Part shown: positions 32,883 through 42,315 of the stretch, one piece after another
Layout: each line of letters starts with the position of its first letter
Position numbering within the stretch: position 1 is the first letter of the stretch
NCBI RefSeq assembly: GCF_000365305.1
Contig: NZ_CM001841.1
Coordinates: 2,182,670 to 2,246,669, forward strand
Direction: 5' to 3'
Length of the DNA stretch: 64,000 bases
Source: Dickeya dianthicola NCPPB 453
GTDB lineage: Bacteria > Pseudomonadota > Gammaproteobacteria > Enterobacterales > Enterobacteriaceae
The notes under the pieces: generated by a model
Told to the model about the DNA's origin: nothing
Seen by the model: the letters and a program-made list of their open reading frames with translations, nothing else
Database searches by the model: none
Translations under genes and position numbers: made by a program

Positions 32883-33168
32883 GCCCGCGTAATGGGCTTT
32901 CGCCTATTCACTTTTTGTCCTATTGAAAGTGAAAGCGCCCTGTAGCGCGTTAATCAAATTGAAATGCGGCATAGCCTGACAATACAGACAGGTTAGTAAA
33001 ACAGAAATAAAATGACAAGATTCTGTCAAGAAAATCGACGTTTCATTACCTTACGTGCAGGCTGCAAAAAAAAACCAGACAGAACATTGAGTAAGGGAAA
33101 ATTAGCAGAATAAAAAATGGCGCATCTGTCGCCAGACGCGCCACCGCGTTTAATAACGTGAAAATAAA
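32883..33168. other. Spacer before qorB 3-prime end
   Basis: About 290 nt without a gene. It contains the run CTGCAAAAAAAAACC and, close to the qorB stop, a short inverted repeat around GGCGCATCTGTCGCCAGACGCGCC (about 33119-33142, given here by its arms) that may terminate qorB. Confidence 0.4.
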
Positions 33169-34026
33169 TTACAGCGATGCCAGCGTATCGCGGATAACCC
33201 CGGCATAGGGCGTCGTCGGACGACCCAGCAATGCCGCCAGCGCGTTCTTGTCATCAAACAGCCCGCCTTTTTCCGCACCGGCGTCGGAGTCCGCCAGCAT
33301 ATCAGCCAGAAAGTCCGGCAATCCCGCGCTTTTCAGCGCGTCGGCGAAATCAGCCTGAGGCAGGTTGACATATTGCACCGTTTTGCCGCTCTGCTTCGCA
33401 ATTTCCTCGGTAAATTCCGCCAGCGTGTAACTGTTATCGCCGGCCAGCTCGTAAATTTTCCCTTCCTGACCGTTTAGTTGCAGCACAATGGCGGCCGCTT
33501 GTGCATAGTCGCTGCGCGCCGCCGAAGCAATACGGCCGTCGCCGGCGGCGCCGATAAACGCGCCGTGCGCCAGAGCCGGCGCGATGCTGGCAGCATAGTT
33601 TTCGGTATACCAGCCGTTACGCAGAATCACATGAGGAATGCCGGAAGTGCGCAGCGCGCCCTCGGTCGCCAGATGCTCAGCCGCCAATCCCAGCGGCGAG
33701 GTATCCACGTGCAGCAGGCTGGTGTAGACAATCAGCCCGACGCCGGCTTTTTTCGCCGCGTCGATCACCGCCTGATGCTGGGTTTCGCGCTTGCCGACTT
33801 CACTGGATGAGATCAACAACAACTTGTCTACCCCGCTCAGCGCGTTGACCAGCGTATCCGGCCGATCATAATCGCCATAACGGACATGTACCCCTTGCGC
33901 CGCCAGCGTACTGGCCTTGGCCGGGTCGCGCACCACCGCAACGATCTGCTCTGCCGGTACCGATTTCGCCAGCGCATCAATCACCAGACGGCCCAGTTGG
34001 CCGGTTGCTCCTGTAATCGCAAACAT
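33169..34026 (-). CDS. qorB: QorB, NAD(P)H:quinone oxidoreductase
   Basis: NmrA-like atypical SDR of 285 residues, the length of E. coli QorB, which reduces quinones with NADPH. The Rossmann loop GATGQLGRLV lies at residues 6-15, and ILRNGWYTENY is the conserved substrate-side motif. The ATG at 34026 follows AGGAG by 6 nt; a GTG one codon earlier is possible. In E. coli it is divergent from the HxlR-type regulator qorR (ytfH); no such gene is present here, although operator-like palindromes remain upstream. Confidence 0.92.
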   Translation of the reverse strand: MFAITGATGQLGRLVIDALAKSVPAEQIVAVVRDPAKASTLAAQGVHVRYGDYDRPDTLVNALSGVDKLLLISSSEVGKRETQHQAVIDAAKKAGVGLIVYTSLLHVDTSPLGLAAEHLATEGALRTSGIPHVILRNGWYTENYAASIAPALAHGAFIGAAGDGRIASAARSDYAQAAAIVLQLNGQEGKIYELAGDNSYTLAEFTEEIAKQSGKTVQYVNLPQADFADALKSAGLPDFLADMLADSDAGAEKGGLFDDKNALAALLGRPTTPYAGVIRDTLASL

Positions 34027-34152
34027 CACACACTCCTGTTAATAAAAAAACCTACTGTTAATCAGAAAATCCTACGCCACGCTTCAACCCGAAGGTTCTC
34101 AACGCCAGACAGGCTGAGGCTCATGCCAGCAGCATATGACCCAAACTCACTT

Positions 34153-34179
34153 TTAGTAAGTACTAACAAAAATGTTAGT
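34153..34179. promoter_or_regulatory. Overlapping palindromes upstream of qorB
   Basis: Two overlapping inverted repeats built from the half-site TTAGT: TTAGTA-AG-TACTAA (34153-34166) and ACTAAC-N6-GTTAGT (34162-34179). They look like the operator of a dimeric winged-helix repressor such as an HxlR protein. The rest of the 34027-34452 spacer holds no gene; its right part should carry the srfA promoter. Confidence 0.5.
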
Positions 34180-34452
34180 GTGAAATAAAAATGCCGACAT
34201 CATCACAGAATGCTCGCCACCGGCTTCCAGCTGGCATGCTGCCGGGTAACCTGTAAGATAGTCGGCTGCCGGTTTTTTAGTTTCAGTCACATCGCACTTA
34301 TGCGATATTGCTTTTTCAGAGAGCTGATGACGCAAATATTTGTCATATTTGCCACTTCTTTACGTATTTGATTCGTGATCATCAGAATTATAATCGCAGA
34401 TATTGAACACGATTTTCTGCCTTGACGGTTTATCACAAAGGGTCTCTTTGGC

Positions 34453-35769
34453 GTGGCAAAATTATTTTTACGCAGTGGAAATTTAGACGATTTTCTTGCG
34501 TTGGGAGAGAACGGCCAGCCCGTTTATGCTTCGGCGCTGCAATTACGGGAGACACTGCGTCTTCGCAAACAACCTCACATCGCTGACTGTCTGGCCATTC
34601 CCCAACCTAATGAGGATGGCGATCGCTTCGACTGGTATGCGCCCTTCGACGGCAAGATAACCTCCTGGATGGCGGCCAGCGATGAACAGCGCGAACAGGC
34701 GCTGCACATGCTGGAACAGTACCTCGGCACCGTTGACGGCATTAGCGAGCGGGCGCGTCAATCCAACAAGCCGGCCCAGAAACTTTTTGGGGTCTTGTTG
34801 TCGAAAGCCTTCCAGTTTCCGGGTTCCAATCATGTCTATCTGGTTGACGATAAACCGGTCATCACCTTCTGGGGGTTTATCAGCCTTGGCAAAAAATCCC
34901 GCGTCGATGTGCTGGAATGCCTGCGTCCGGTTGAACCGGTCGAGATTCCCGAGCCGGTTCCAGAACCGCTGCCGGAAGTGACCACGCAGGTCGCCGACCC
35001 CGAGCCGGAACAACCGGCGCTGCCGGCCGAACCGGAACCGGTCGTGGCTATCGAGCCTGTCGCGCCGCCGCCAGCCGCCCCATCGCCGCGCCGGGTCTGG
35101 ACCAGCATCTGGTTGCTGGTGCCGGGCGCCGCGCTATTGGCGACGCTGGCGTTCCAGATTCGCGGCTGCGTTTCTCACCCCGAAAGCAACACCCCGCCGG
35201 CGGTGACCGCCATCAAACCGGAAAAACGCGCGCTAAGCGCCACGCCGGCGGATACGCTTCCACCGCCGAATCTGCCGCTAGTGACGGCTACGCTGTTACC
35301 GTCGCCAGCGGTGGCCGAGCCGAAGAAACCCGAAGAAAAAGCGCCGGAAGCGCCCGCCCATGTCGAGGTGAGCACCGCCCCGAAAGGCGCGCTGGTGATG
35401 CCCGCCGACGCAGTAAAAATCGGCTCCATCCGTTTTCTGGACGGCAACTGGCAGGCGATGCTCATGGCGAAAAATCCGCTGACCGGCAAACCGCCGGTTC
35501 TACGCTACCAGATAAAAGACGGCAAAGGCCGGGTGCGCTTTACCTACGGCGAAAAAGTCACCTGTCAGGCCGAGGTGGAAGCCGGGTTGCACCAGTCCGG
35601 CAATCTGGTGATCAACAGCCGCTATCGGGCGCGCTGCAGCGATGGTTCGCGTTATCCGATGCCGGAAATCGTCTGTACCCGGCAGGAATCGAGCGAGGCC
35701 GCAGAATGTAAAGGCCGCTACGATGCCGACACTGAGTTACCGATGACGATTAAGCGTGAGAGCAAATAA
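34453..35769 (+). CDS. srfA: SrfA, membrane-anchored component of the Srf system
   Basis: 438-residue SrfA family protein. An N-terminal cytoplasmic domain (1 to about 160) leads into a Pro/Glu-rich linker (EPVPEPLPE...), one transmembrane helix (about 219-238, IWLLVPGAALLATLAF), a second Ala/Pro-rich linker, and a C-terminal domain with several cysteines (about 315-438) likely in the periplasm. The start is GTG after AAAGGG. It begins the srfABC operon, 2 nt before srfB. The srf genes were first named in Salmonella as SsrB-regulated; their biochemical role is unsettled. Confidence 0.85.
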   Translation: MAKLFLRSGNLDDFLALGENGQPVYASALQLRETLRLRKQPHIADCLAIPQPNEDGDRFDWYAPFDGKITSWMAASDEQREQALHMLEQYLGTVDGISERARQSNKPAQKLFGVLLSKAFQFPGSNHVYLVDDKPVITFWGFISLGKKSRVDVLECLRPVEPVEIPEPVPEPLPEVTTQVADPEPEQPALPAEPEPVVAIEPVAPPPAAPSPRRVWTSIWLLVPGAALLATLAFQIRGCVSHPESNTPPAVTAIKPEKRALSATPADTLPPPNLPLVTATLLPSPAVAEPKKPEEKAPEAPAHVEVSTAPKGALVMPADAVKIGSIRFLDGNWQAMLMAKNPLTGKPPVLRYQIKDGKGRVRFTYGEKVTCQAEVEAGLHQSGNLVINSRYRARCSDGSRYPMPEIVCTRQESSEAAECKGRYDADTELPMTIKRESK

Positions 35770-35771
35770 CC

Positions 35772-38762
35772 ATGCTGGCAACCCTGACAGATTACAAACA
35801 ACAAATTACGCTGATTCAGAATAGCGGCATTCAGTTTCTCGATTTTGCGTTAAAGCTCCCGCCAGCCCGGTCAAGCTTCGCCAATCGCTTTGTTCGCAAG
35901 AGCGCCAACGGGCCGCTGTTGCGGCTGACGTACAACGAACACAGCGGAAAATACACGTTGCCGAGCGCCATGCAGGTGCTGCCGGAAGCCGTCAATCCGG
36001 AATCCAGTTACACGCTGGAGCAGTCATTGCGTCTGCTGAGCAACGTATGGCTACCGCTGCCCTTCTTCCGCTTTAATCCGCCGCGTACCTTTATGGGCGG
36101 CCCGCATAACTGGGCGCGAGTACAGGTGCTGGAACTGGGCGAGCCGGACGATGACGGCAACACCCACCGCCTCTGTCTGGCGTTCGATACCCGCGTTTAT
36201 CCGGAAAGCCACGATCTGGAAGCGCTGGCGCCCAGCGAAAACGACATCAACGCCGGGCGCTTGTTTACGCTGGCTTATCACAGTGAAGAGCTGGACGATT
36301 TTCTCGACCAGACCTGGGTGGACGGCTGGCTGCGCGAAGCGTTTTCCCAACAGGCGCTGGTGGTCGAAAGCCGCAAACCCCGCGATATCCGCCAGCATCT
36401 GCGTGAATTCGAATATCAGGCGCATTACCTGAATCTGCTGGATATTATGGCGACGCTGCTGGATGTGCCGGAAATCCGCATCACCAGCGGTACGCTGAAA
36501 GAGCCGGCCATCAATGTGGATCTGATTCTTGACGTCGGCAACTCCCACACCGCCGGGGTTCTGGTGGAGGATCACGCCGACGAAAGCAACGGCCTCAAGC
36601 AGACCTACGAGCTACAGATCCGCGATTTGAGTCAGCCTCATTATTTATACAACGAGCTGTTCGACAGCCGGGTGGAATTCGCCCAGGCGCGCTTCGGCAA
36701 GCAGAATTTTTCCTTCGAAAGCGGCCGCGACGATGCGTTTGTCTGGCCGTCCATTACCCGCGTCGGGCGCGAGGCCAGCCGCCTGGCGCTACAGCGTCAG
36801 GGAACCGAAGGCTCCAGCGGTATTTCCAGCCCGCGCCGCTATCTGTGGGACGAAGAGCCGTATGTGCCGGGCTGGCGTTTCAGCCAGACCAGCAGCCCGC
36901 GTCAGCAGGAGCCGCTGGCGACCGCCATGCCGCTGACCATGCTGGTCAACGATGAAGGCCAGCCGCTGTTCAGTTTGCCGCTGGACGAACGCCTGCCGGT
37001 GTTCGACCCGCACTACAGCCGCAGTTCGGTGATGACGTTCATGCTCTCCGAACTGCTGGCGCAGGCGCTGATGCAAATGAACAGCGCTGCCCAACGCCTG
37101 AAGATGATCCACGCCAACGCGCCGCGTCAGTTGCGCAACATTATTCTGACCCTGCCTTCGGCTATGCCTAAACCGGAACGCGAGATCTTCCGTCGCCGGA
37201 TGATCGACGCGATCGGGCTGGTGTGGAAAGCGATGGGCTGGCATCCGGCCGATGAGGACTTCCTGACGGCGCAGGACAAGCGCCACAGCAGCGTGCCGGT
37301 GCCGGAAGTCCAGATGGAGTGGGATGAAGCCACCTGCGGACAGATGGTGTACCTCTACAACGAAGCGCAGGTGAATTTCGGCGGCCGGGCGGAGGCGTTC
37401 TTCGCCAGCATGGCGCGGCCGGACAAAGAACTGACGGACGACGAGCAGCCGGGGAAAACCTTGCGCATCGCCTCTATCGATATCGGCGGCGGCACCACCG
37501 ATTTGGCGATTACCCAATACTGGCTGGACGACGGCGTCGGCAGCAACGTCAAAATCATCCCCCGCCTGCTGTTTCGCGAAGGGTTTAAAGTCGCCGGCGA
37601 TGACATTCTGCTGGACGTGATCCAGTTGTATGTGCTGCCCGCGTTGCAGGCCGCGCTGAAAAAAGCCGGCGTCACCAGCCCAGACAGCCTGATGACCCGG
37701 CTGTTCGGCAGCGAAGGCCGCATGGACGGCCAGTTGACGCTGCGCCAGCAAGTCACGTTGCAGATGTTCATTCCTATCGGCCAGGCGATTCTGGAAGCCT
37801 ACGAACAGTTCGATCCGCTCGATCTGAACGCGGAAATCGACACCACCTTCGGCGAAATGCTGCCGCAGGCGCCGACGCGCAACGTGCTGGAATACGTCAA
37901 TACCGAAATCCAGCGTGAACTGCCGGACGAGGAAACCCCGTTCGACATCCTGCAGGTGCCGCTGATCCTGCGTCTTGGCAAGCTGCACAGCGAATTTCTG
38001 GCTAACCGCATGAGCATTACCCAGCACCTGCGGCTGATGTCGGAAGTGGTGTCGCTGTATGCCTGCGACGTGCTGTTGCTGACCGGTCGGCCGTCGCGCT
38101 TTCCGGGCATTCAGGCGCTGTTCCGCCACCTGCAGCCGCTGCCGATTAACCGCATGATGTCGCTGGACGGCTATCACACCAGCGACTGGTATCCGTTTAA
38201 CAAGCGCGGCCGTATCGAAAACCCCAAATCCACCGCCGCGGTGGGGGCGATGCTATGCCTGCTGGCGCTGGATCTGCGTCTGCCCGGTTTTTACTTCAAA
38301 GCCGGGGATTTCGAACCCTACTCCACCGTGCGTTATCTTGGCATGCTGGACAGCACCAACACCCTTACGGCCGATAACGTCTACTATAACGATATCGACC
38401 TGGATGACGCCGATTTCACGCTGGACGATCAGTCCGGTTTCGAAGTGCGCGGCTCGTTGTGCCTCGGCTTTCGCCAGTTGGACAACGAACGCTGGCCCGC
38501 CTCGCCGCTCTACTCGCTGTCGATAGTCGATCCGGAACTGGCCCGCAAGGTGGCCGGCGACAGCGTACTGCACGTGCGCCTGAAAGTGGTGCCGGGCGAC
38601 GATAACCTCACGCCGGAACGCGTCGAGATAGCCAACGCGGTGCTGGGCTCCGGGCTCGCCATTTCGCCGCATCAGTTAAGGCTGAAACTCAATACCTTGT
38701 CCAGCACGGTTTCCGGCATGGCACATTACTGGATCGATAGCGGGAGCGTCTTCAAGAAATGA
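35772..38762 (+). CDS. srfB: SrfB, Hsp70/actin-fold ATPase-like protein
   Basis: 996-residue SrfB family protein with an actin/Hsp70-like nucleotide fold. The phosphate-1 motif is LDVGNSHTAGV (about 252-262) and phosphate-2 is SIDIGGGTTDLAIT (about 567-580). The N-terminal quarter and the C-terminus have no motif I recognise. No signal peptide or membrane helix is apparent, so it is cytoplasmic. It overlaps srfC by 4 nt (ATGA), implying equal and coupled production. Confidence 0.87.
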   Translation: MLATLTDYKQQITLIQNSGIQFLDFALKLPPARSSFANRFVRKSANGPLLRLTYNEHSGKYTLPSAMQVLPEAVNPESSYTLEQSLRLLSNVWLPLPFFRFNPPRTFMGGPHNWARVQVLELGEPDDDGNTHRLCLAFDTRVYPESHDLEALAPSENDINAGRLFTLAYHSEELDDFLDQTWVDGWLREAFSQQALVVESRKPRDIRQHLREFEYQAHYLNLLDIMATLLDVPEIRITSGTLKEPAINVDLILDVGNSHTAGVLVEDHADESNGLKQTYELQIRDLSQPHYLYNELFDSRVEFAQARFGKQNFSFESGRDDAFVWPSITRVGREASRLALQRQGTEGSSGISSPRRYLWDEEPYVPGWRFSQTSSPRQQEPLATAMPLTMLVNDEGQPLFSLPLDERLPVFDPHYSRSSVMTFMLSELLAQALMQMNSAAQRLKMIHANAPRQLRNIILTLPSAMPKPEREIFRRRMIDAIGLVWKAMGWHPADEDFLTAQDKRHSSVPVPEVQMEWDEATCGQMVYLYNEAQVNFGGRAEAFFASMARPDKELTDDEQPGKTLRIASIDIGGGTTDLAITQYWLDDGVGSNVKIIPRLLFREGFKVAGDDILLDVIQLYVLPALQAALKKAGVTSPDSLMTRLFGSEGRMDGQLTLRQQVTLQMFIPIGQAILEAYEQFDPLDLNAEIDTTFGEMLPQAPTRNVLEYVNTEIQRELPDEETPFDILQVPLILRLGKLHSEFLANRMSITQHLRLMSEVVSLYACDVLLLTGRPSRFPGIQALFRHLQPLPINRMMSLDGYHTSDWYPFNKRGRIENPKSTAAVGAMLCLLALDLRLPGFYFKAGDFEPYSTVRYLGMLDSTNTLTADNVYYNDIDLDDADFTLDDQSGFEVRGSLCLGFRQLDNERWPASPLYSLSIVDPELARKVAGDSVLHVRLKVVPGDDNLTPERVEIANAVLGSGLAISPHQLRLKLNTLSSTVSGMAHYWIDSGSVFKK

Positions 38763-41278
38763 AACCATTAACGCCTAAACAGCTGTCGAGCCGTCTTAGC
38801 CGCCAGTTGCAATCCGTTTCGCAAGGCGTAGATCAGGCGATCGCCTGGGTGGACGAAACCCGGCGCAACGTTCCCCGCCTGGATATGGAAGCCGACCGGC
38901 TCATCGTCAAGCTGCGACGTTGCCGCAACAACGCCCGCGGGCTGTCCGACTCGTCGCTGAAAGAGATTGCAATGGGCATGTTCGGGTTGGCTCAGGGCGG
39001 CAAAACCTATCTGCTGACGTCGCTGGCCGGCGGTGAAAATGGCCGGATTGAAACCTCCGTCGGCGGCGTCACGCTGGATTACCAGAAAAATATCAACCCG
39101 GACAACCAGCAGCCGGCCTTTGTCACCCGCTTTACCCGGCAGGTTGAAGGCAAAAATACCCCGAACCCGGTGCAGGTCCAGTTGCTCAACGAAGCCGATA
39201 TCGCCCGTATTATGGCCTATGCCTTCGTACTGGAAAACAGCCAGAACCCTGCGCCGGAACTCGACGAGCAGCACATTGCCGAGCACCTGAAAACGCTGTC
39301 GCTGCATCGCCAGCAAGAAGCCGTGCCCGGGCTGGACGGCGATGACGTGGTCGCGCTGTGGGATTATCTGGTGCGCCACGACGCCCGGCGTCAAAAGCCG
39401 CTGGAACGCAAATTCTGGCCGCTGGCGGTGGAACTGGCGCCGCATCTCAGCATCGACGACCGCGCCAGCCTGTTCTCGATTCTGTGGGGCGAACAAGCGG
39501 AGTACACCCCGCTCTACCGCCATTTCGCCCACACGCTGGAGCAATTGTCCGGCGCCCGCAAGGTGCTGGCGCCGATCAGCCTGCTGGTGGATGAATCGCT
39601 GCAGCCCGATAGCGGTATTTTCAACGCCAACCTGTTCGACCGGCTCAATAGCCCTTCTGATCTCAGCGTACAGGTGCGCCCCATCGTCAACGGCCGCGCC
39701 GCCAGAAATGTGGAACTGTCGCTGGCGGAACTGCTCATGCTGACGGCCGAAGTGCAAATCCCGCTGTTGTCGCCGCCAAAGGAAACGTTATTCGCACAGG
39801 TTGACCTGCTCGACTTTCCGGGCTTCAGCCTGCAGGACGAGCCGGAGTTCGAGTCGGATGAGGACAACCCGGAGCGGCTGCTGCGCCTCAAGCCGCACCC
39901 GTTGTCCCGCGCGTTGCTGCGCGCCAAACGCGCCTATCTGCTGGAGCGTTATACCGACGATCAGGAAATGAATCTGCTGATGGTTTGTACCGCCGCCGCC
40001 TGCAAAGCGGACGTGCGCCACGTCGGCCGGGCATTGGATTTTTGGGTGCGTCATACCCAGGGCGAAAACCCGCAAGTCCGCAGCCGCCGCAAACCCGGCT
40101 TGATCTGGGCGGTGACGCGTCATGACCGACGATTCACCCACGGCTATAACAACGATGAAGCGGTGCAGCGTTACGTGGGTAACCCCGGCGATGCCTGGGG
40201 CACCATGCTGGCGATGGACAAGCGCGGCATCAACCGAATGGCGGCCTGGCTGGACGCGGAAGTCCGCCGTGAAGTCAAACTGGGGCGCATCAACGAACAA
40301 CTGAGTGAATTGCAGCGCGAGCTGTCCGATAACCTGCTCGGCAGTTGGTATCAGCCGGCCGGCGCCGATGATCCGGCGCGTAAACAGCATATCGCCGAGT
40401 CGATGCTTAAAGCGTTGCAAACCCGAACCGGCGTACACGGCGAATTGCTGGAACGGTTATTGCCCTCGCGCGATGAGCTACGCCGGCTGTACCTGCAACA
40501 GCAGGAGCAGACGCAACGCAGCTTCGCGCCCTATCAGGAAACGCAGGATACGGCGGTGCCGCGGGTCAGCTATGAGCCGTTTGGCGTCGGGATGGATATC
40601 GACCTGTTCAGCGACGCCGCCGACCCGAGCGAAGAAAACGAAGCGCCCATCGCGCCGGCGGCGCCGACCGAGGAAGAGCAAACCGAAAATCACAGCTATG
40701 AGGCGGAGTTCGCCCGTAATCTGTACCGGTATTGGATCAACCACCTGCGTAACCTGCCGGAAAACGTCGCCATCATTGAACTGCTGGGGATTAACCGCCC
40801 GACGATAGAAATGCTGGTGGAGGAACTGATCACAGCCAGCGTGCGGCTGAAGATTGAAGATGAGCTGCAAACCATGCTGGTGGATTCCGGGCAACTGGGC
40901 ATTAACCGGGAAAGTAAAGCGGACCGTCAAGTATCGCGCGCGCTCAACGTCCTCGGCGATTTCGTCGCCTGGCTGGGCTTTCAGCAAATGCCCGAGGCTA
41001 AACGACCGGCCAGCCGCGTCAACAAAGGCAACAAGATCTTTGCCAAGCCGGAAAAACAGACGGCCAACTTCGGCACCTCCCTCGGCACCTCCCGCCGGCT
41101 GACCAGGCTGTCGGCGACGCCGGTCAACAATACCGCCTATTATATTTATGACTGGCTGATAGGCCTGAACGAGATGATTATCCAGAACGCCGGCTACGCG
41201 GCCGGGCGTGATATCAAACCCAAACAGCGCGAACGTCTGGGTACGATTCTGGGCTTGATCAAACCGACCGAAGGCTGA
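38759..41278 (+). CDS. srfC: SrfC, GTPase-like protein
   Basis: 839-residue SrfC family protein with a P-loop NTPase domain. The Walker A loop GLAQGGKT lies at residues 76-83, the DxPG switch (LDFPGF) near 352, and a G4-like T-R-H-D in AVTRHDRRF near 456, a layout closer to dynamin-like or large GTPases than to Ras. Residues between P-loop and switch form an unusually long helical insert. A charged, Glu-rich linker (about 620-650) precedes a helical C-terminal domain. It is the last gene of srfABC. Confidence 0.87.
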   Translation: MKPLTPKQLSSRLSRQLQSVSQGVDQAIAWVDETRRNVPRLDMEADRLIVKLRRCRNNARGLSDSSLKEIAMGMFGLAQGGKTYLLTSLAGGENGRIETSVGGVTLDYQKNINPDNQQPAFVTRFTRQVEGKNTPNPVQVQLLNEADIARIMAYAFVLENSQNPAPELDEQHIAEHLKTLSLHRQQEAVPGLDGDDVVALWDYLVRHDARRQKPLERKFWPLAVELAPHLSIDDRASLFSILWGEQAEYTPLYRHFAHTLEQLSGARKVLAPISLLVDESLQPDSGIFNANLFDRLNSPSDLSVQVRPIVNGRAARNVELSLAELLMLTAEVQIPLLSPPKETLFAQVDLLDFPGFSLQDEPEFESDEDNPERLLRLKPHPLSRALLRAKRAYLLERYTDDQEMNLLMVCTAAACKADVRHVGRALDFWVRHTQGENPQVRSRRKPGLIWAVTRHDRRFTHGYNNDEAVQRYVGNPGDAWGTMLAMDKRGINRMAAWLDAEVRREVKLGRINEQLSELQRELSDNLLGSWYQPAGADDPARKQHIAESMLKALQTRTGVHGELLERLLPSRDELRRLYLQQQEQTQRSFAPYQETQDTAVPRVSYEPFGVGMDIDLFSDAADPSEENEAPIAPAAPTEEEQTENHSYEAEFARNLYRYWINHLRNLPENVAIIELLGINRPTIEMLVEELITASVRLKIEDELQTMLVDSGQLGINRESKADRQVSRALNVLGDFVAWLGFQQMPEAKRPASRVNKGNKIFAKPEKQTANFGTSLGTSRRLTRLSATPVNNTAYYIYDWLIGLNEMIIQNAGYAAGRDIKPKQRERLGTILGLIKPTEG

Positions 41279-41282
41279 CCCG

Positions 41283-41310
41283 TACGGCGGAGCGTTAGGC
41301 TCCGCCCTTT
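41283..41310 (+). terminator. Terminator after srfC
   Basis: Strong stem GGCGGAGC/GCTCCGCC with a short loop, then CCTTTC, starting 5-10 nt beyond the srfC stop. Confidence 0.75.
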
Positions 41311-41859
41311 CAGCATAAAAGTTTACGCAATCAAATGATTATGCTGCTTTCCTTACCCCCACTTTCGATAAAATCACGTTAAAAATCAGGCTAGTCTTGC
41401 AAAAATGCGGCTCTCACGTCATAGTTTTACACGGGGTGTGTACTGTGGTACCGAATGTATACCGAATGCTTTTATTGCCATGTTTTTTCTTTGATTCGCC
41501 CGGTTTAAAACAATACTGTCGATGTTAAAAAGTACTGTCGATGCTAAAAATACTGTCGACGCTAAAAAAGGCACGCAGGCCACCCCGCTCTTTTTTTCCA
41601 CCATCATGATGACCACGCTGTTATTCCCGCAAAGGAAAACAGAATGGCCCTTCTTCCAGGGATATCGGGTTGCAGTTATCTATTGGGTGTGTTCTGAAAC
41701 GCACTAACACCCGTATTGGCATACCAGACTGCTGGTCATGTCGCCTTACCGGCAACATCGCCCGAAAACGATTGATATCCCCGTTCCACGACGCCTGACC
41801 CCCGGCTCAGACGCGCGGTTTTCTCTCAGCTGTTCACGACATGGCACAGGTAACGCATC
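41311..41859. other. Gene-free region with short tandem repeats
   Basis: About 550 nt without a credible gene. It holds three imperfect tandem copies of a unit of about 18-20 nt, TACTGTCGATGCTAAAAA (41514-41570), and a doublet TACCGAATG (about 41451 and 41460). The last 150 nt probably contain the promoter of the oxidoreductase cassette. Confidence 0.55.
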
Positions 41860-42315
41860 ATGAGTAACAGTAGTGAACCCGACACCGCCTTTGACGATTT
41901 TCTGGCTTTATCCGCCCTGCTTACCGGCTTCAGTCAGTTTGAACTGACCGGCACCGGGCTGACCCGCGAGTATTTCACCTGGCTGCAACACGCCGCCGCC
42001 ACGCCGTTCAAACAGCTGCTGCACGACTTTTCGGCGCAGCCGGATGATGACGCATTACGGCTCAACTGGCTGGAAGCCACGGTGCTGACATCATTGACGC
42101 TCGGCCCGGTCGCCCGCAGCCTGCTGCGTTTGTGGTACACCGGCCAGTGGGTTCCCATCACGTCGGTGCCGGACGCCGCCTATTTTCTCAGCGACGCCGC
42201 CTGGCGCGAGGCGTTGATTTGGCAGGCCATCCACGCCCACCCGCAGGCAATCCGTCAGCAGGAATTCGGCGCCTGGGCCGAACCGCCGATTGCCGAGTGG
42301 AGAACCCGCGGATGA
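41860..42315 (+). CDS. Small subunit of a GMC-type dehydrogenase
   Basis: 151-residue helical protein resembling the small (gamma) subunits of membrane-linked sorbitol/gluconate dehydrogenases: DDFLALSALLTGF at the start, then LRLWYTGQWVP and AYFLSDAAWREALIW. Such subunits stabilise or escort the flavoprotein. No twin-arginine signal is visible, so export by piggy-back is not supported here. It overlaps the next gene by 4 nt (ATGA), so the two subunits are co-translated. Confidence 0.7.
   Translation: MSNSSEPDTAFDDFLALSALLTGFSQFELTGTGLTREYFTWLQHAAATPFKQLLHDFSAQPDDDALRLNWLEATVLTSLTLGPVARSLLRLWYTGQWVPITSVPDAAYFLSDAAWREALIWQAIHAHPQAIRQQEFGAWAEPPIAEWRTRG

Noticed and set aside
36789..38177. 462-codon minus-strand frame inside srfB
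   Set aside because: Antisense shadow; rich in His, Arg and Gln as expected from codon mirroring, no domain.
41514..41570. CRISPR-like repeats
   Set aside because: Units are adjacent with no spacers and no cas genes are present.
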